A DNA stretch of 6,344 nt from an uncultured Erysipelotrichaceae bacterium (GTDB taxonomy: Bacteria; Bacillota_I; Bacilli_A; RF39; UBA660), in NCBI GenBank assembly GCA_902783435.1, contig CACZQV010000029.1, positions 1 through 6,344 on the forward strand. Reading direction: 5' to 3'. Position numbers and translations under genes: made by a program. Below, piece after piece: positions 4,727-6,344 of this stretch. Numbering within the stretch: position 1 is the stretch's first letter; the number at the start of each line of letters is the position of its first letter. The notes under the pieces are model-generated. The model had not been told where the DNA came from. It was given only the letters and a program-made list of their open reading frames with translations, and searched no databases.

Positions 4727-5257
4727 ATCGCAAAGGATAATAATAACATGTTGATCAATGATCAAATAAGAGTTCCTGAGGTTTTAGTAATAGGACCTAA
4801 TGGTGAGCAAGTTGGTGTTAAACCTATTCAAGATGCATTAACTTTAGCTAGTTATGCAGCACTTGATTTAGTTTTAATTAGTCCAAATGCTAATCCACCA
4901 GTTTGTAAAGTAATGGATTATAATAAATACCGTTATGAAAGACAAAAAAAGGCTAAGGAAGCTTTAAAGAAACAAAAAGCTACTATGTCTGAACTTAAGG
5001 AGTATCGTTTATCACCTGTTATTGATGTTGGAGATTTTGAAACAAAATTAAGAAATGCAACTAAGTATCTAGAAAAGGGAGATAGAATTAAACTTACAAT
5101 TCGTTTTAAAGGTCGTCAAATGGCTCATACTGAATTAGGTAGTGAGGTTCTAGAACGCTTTGCCGACAGAGTTAAAGATTATGCAGATGTAGAACAAAGT
5201 CCTAAATTAGATGGTAGAACAATGACATGTGTTCTAGCACCTAAGAAGGATAAGTAA
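4727..5257 (+). CDS. infC: Translation initiation factor IF-3, starting at a non-canonical AUC codon
   Basis: IF3 binds the 30S subunit, keeps it apart from 50S and proofreads the start codon. The product is 176 residues from AUC 4727. The N-domain (about residues 8-75) opens with MLINDQIRVPEVLVIGPNGE and contains the family signature KVMDYNKYRY at 61-70. A lysine-rich linker helix (RQKKAKEALKKQ) leads to the C-domain (about 85-172) with ELKEYRLSP, IRFKGRQMAH and DGRTMTCVLAPK. Both domains are complete. A start at ATG 4712 would add five residues that overlap the SD and have no family counterpart, so I reject it. IF3 discriminates against AUU/AUC-type starts, and infC in E. coli and B. subtilis uses AUU, so the rare start fits autoregulation. 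It is the first gene after the L20 leader, 27 nt ahead of rpmI. Confidence 0.95.
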   Translation: MAKDNNNMLINDQIRVPEVLVIGPNGEQVGVKPIQDALTLASYAALDLVLISPNANPPVCKVMDYNKYRYERQKKAKEALKKQKATMSELKEYRLSPVIDVGDFETKLRNATKYLEKGDRIKLTIRFKGRQMAHTELGSEVLERFADRVKDYADVEQSPKLDGRTMTCVLAPKKDK

Positions 5258-5284
5258 GACTAATAAATATAAGGAGTGAGGAAT

Positions 5285-5470
5285 ATGCCAAAAATTAAAA
5301 CACATAAGGCAACTGCAAAAGTAATAAAGAAACGTAAAAATGATTATAAAATTGGAAAACCAGGAAGTAATCATAATACAGGAAAGAAAAATACTAAATT
5401 TACAAGAGCTTGTAGAAAGGGATCTAGCTTAAGTAAGGCAGATCAAAATAGATTAAAGAATATAATCTAA
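5285..5470 (+). CDS. rpmI: 50S ribosomal protein L35
   Basis: A 61-residue, highly basic ribosomal protein of near-normal length, beginning MPKIKTHKATAKVIKKR and containing GSNHNTGKK, with a short C-terminal helix (LSKADQNRLKNII). L35 packs in the large subunit near 23S rRNA. The start is the ATG at 5285, with SD AAGGAG (5271-5276) 8 nt upstream; an in-frame GTG at 5276 lies within the SD and is not used. Classic infC-rpmI-rplT order, 26 nt before rplT. Confidence 0.97.
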   Translation: MPKIKTHKATAKVIKKRKNDYKIGKPGSNHNTGKKNTKFTRACRKGSSLSKADQNRLKNII

Positions 5471-5496
5471 TTTAAATTTTGAAGGAGGAATAGAAG

Positions 5497-6120
5497 ATGG
5501 CAAGAGTAAAGAATGGAGCAGTAACAAAAGCTCGTCATAAAAAAGTGTTAAAAGCTGCTAAAGGTTATTTTGGTAGTAAGCATAGATTATACAAAACAGC
5601 TAAAGAACAATTAATGCATTCTGGACAATATGCATTCAGAGATAGAAAACAAAAGAAGAGAGATTTCAGAAAATTATGGATTACAAGAATTAATGCTGCT
5701 TGTAGATTAAACGATATTTCTTATTCAAGATTTATTGAAGGTTTAACAAAAGCTGGTGTTGAAATTAATAGAAAGATGTTATCAGAAATCGCTATTAATG
5801 ATCCAAAAGCATTTAGTGAATTAGTAAAAGTTTCTAAAGATGGAAAAGCTGGTAAAATCAAACCTGCTACAGAAGTTGCTGGAAATGAAGTAACTGTAGG
5901 AGCTGCTAAAAAAGCTACAGCTAAGAAAGCAGAAGTAAAAGAAGAAAAAACTACTACTAAGAAAGAAACTAAAAAAGAAGAAGTAAAAGAAGAAAAAAAG
6001 ACTACAACTAAGAAAATAACTGCAAAGAAAGCAGAAGAAAAACCAGCAGCTAAAAAAGCTACTACAACAAAGAAGACAACTACAACAAAGAAAGCTACAA
6101 CTGCTAAAAAAGAAAAATAA
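5497..6120 (+). CDS. rplT: 50S ribosomal protein L20 with long Lys/Thr/Ala/Glu-rich C-terminal extension
   Basis: L20 is needed for early 50S assembly and represses its own operon by binding the leader at 4582-4707. Residues 1-118 are a normal, complete L20: [19 protein letters not shown], then [37 protein letters not shown], and the C-terminal [18 protein letters not shown] domain. L20 normally ends about there; this one continues to 207 residues. The extra 89 residues start with a short linker ([15 protein letters not shown]) and become a low-complexity tail from about 136 with 27 Lys in 72 residues and 11 KK pairs, resembling histone H1 tails (AKKA, TTKK, PAAKK). The reading frame is uninterrupted and no separate start or SD precedes the tail. 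SD AAGGAGG (5482-5488), 8 nt before the ATG. Tail function unknown; extra RNA binding is plausible. Confidence 0.96.
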   Translation: MARVKNGAVTKARHKKVLKAAKGYFGSKHRLYKTAKEQLMHSGQYAFRDRKQKKRDFRKLWITRINAACRLNDISYSRFIEGLTKAGVEINRKMLSEIAINDPKAFSELVKVSKDGKAGKIKPATEVAGNEVTVGAAKKATAKKAEVKEEKTTTKKETKKEEVKEEKKTTTKKITAKKAEEKPAAKKATTTKKTTTTKKATTAKKEK

Positions 6121-6133
6121 ACATATTAGTGAA

Positions 6134-6209
6134 TTGATTAATCTAGTGCCGTTAGGTGATTAATTTTAGAAACTAGTAGAAGATTAAAACGAAAAGGAGA
6201 AATTAGAAA
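6134..6209 (+). promoter_or_regulatory. Structured leader before rpsB with alternative pairings
   Basis: There is no T-tract terminator after rplT, and only a weak promoter candidate (TTGATT 6134-6139, 17 bp, TGATTA 6157-6162), so rpsB may be read partly through from the infC operon. Hairpin A: GATTAATC (6136-6143) / GATTAATT (6158-6165), one G-U. Alternative B: TTAATCT (6138-6144) / AGATTAA (6181-6187), with inner AGT (6145-6147) / ACT (6172-6174). A and B exclude each other, and B ends just before the SD AAAGGAG (6193-6199). This could be a feedback site for S2, but I do not recognise a known leader family. Confidence 0.35.
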
Positions 6210-6344
6210 ATGACTGTTGTATCAATGAATTATTTATTAGAAGCTGGTGTTCAATTTGGACATCAAAAGAGAAGATGGAATCCAAAAATGAAGGAATATA
6301 TCTTCACTACAAGAGATGATATTTATATTATCGATTTACAAAAA
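6210..6344 (+). CDS. rpsB: 30S ribosomal protein S2, 5' part; 3' end outside window
   Basis: The first 45 codons encode [19 protein letters not shown] followed by [26 protein letters not shown], the highly conserved N-terminus of S2 (LLEAGVHFGHQ-x-RRWNPKM in most bacteria; here Val-Gln replaces Val-His). S2 binds the 30S platform-head junction late in assembly and is needed for S1 binding where S1 exists. The start at 6210 has SD AAAGGAG 10 nt upstream; the second ATG (6225) is within the coding region. The gene runs off the window, and tsf would be expected next by common gene order. Confidence 0.96.
   Translation, partial: MTVVSMNYLLEAGVQFGHQKRRWNPKMKEYIFTTRDDIYIIDLQK

Noticed and set aside
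5276..5278. GTG at 5276 as the rpmI start
   Set aside because: It lies within the SD AAGGAGTGA. The ATG at 5285 gives the normal L35 N-terminus MPKIKTHK.
5902..6117. L20 tail as a separate overlapping gene or a frameshifted neighbour
   Set aside because: It is in frame with L20, has no start or SD of its own, and ends at a single TAA just before the rpsB leader.
1..6344. CRISPR array, tRNA or rRNA gene, insertion sequence, or gene on the - strand
   Set aside because: No regularly spaced repeats, cloverleaf, transposase motifs or inverted repeats with target duplications were seen, and no long - strand frame stood out.

Overview
The window is AT-rich (about 30% GC by eye). All complete genes are on the + strand and end in TAA or TAG. 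Every Trp codon I checked is TGG and no frame is interrupted by TGA, so the standard bacterial code (table 11) fits and the Mycoplasma code is not needed. A single-chain glycyl-tRNA synthetase, strong AGGAGG-type Shine-Dalgarno sites, an L20-leader attenuator and a SipW-type signal peptidase all point to a low-GC Firmicute. My inference is an uncultured, gut-type lineage of Bacilli close to the Mollicutes, Erysipelotrichia or RF39. The sequence alone does not prove this.

Layout: (1) 1-774 is the 3' part of glycyl-tRNA synthetase. Its stop codon lies inside a terminator stem, and a 34-bp perfect palindrome follows. (2) 816-2830 is a transcription unit with its own sigma-A-type promoter. It encodes a polytopic membrane protein ending in a SipW/ER-type (Ser-His) signal peptidase domain, then a two-helix membrane protein with a charged tail whose soluble part resembles the cytosolic segment of DUF5305. 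It closes with a terminator. (3) 2830-3545 is a lone class I glutamine amidotransferase-like hydrolase (gamma-glutamyl-GABA hydrolase family) read from an extended -10. (4) 3587-4495 is a separately promoted gene for a secreted TasA/camelysin-like protein. It has a SipW-type signal peptide, a block with 16 cysteines and a C-terminal beta-rich domain, and is followed by a strong terminator. (5) 4547-6120 is the infC-rpmI-rplT translation operon. It has a consensus promoter and an L20-type attenuation leader with visible terminator and antiterminator pairings. infC appears to start at an AUC codon, and L20 carries an unusual Lys/Thr/Ala/Glu-rich tail of about 89 residues. (6) 6134-6344 is a structured leader followed by the 5' end of rpsB (ribosomal protein S2).

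How the genes may work together: the most distinctive part is 956-4449. A SipW-type peptidase with an extra multi-helix membrane domain, a DUF5305-like partner and a Cys-rich protein with a SipW-class signal peptide could form a small secretion and surface-fibre system. The peptidase and partner share one operon, while the presumed substrate has its own stronger-looking signals. This is inference from families and neighbourhood. The amidotransferase between them may be unrelated. The rest is conserved translation machinery, with two levels of feedback suggested by the sequence: L20 attenuation and IF3 start-codon discrimination.
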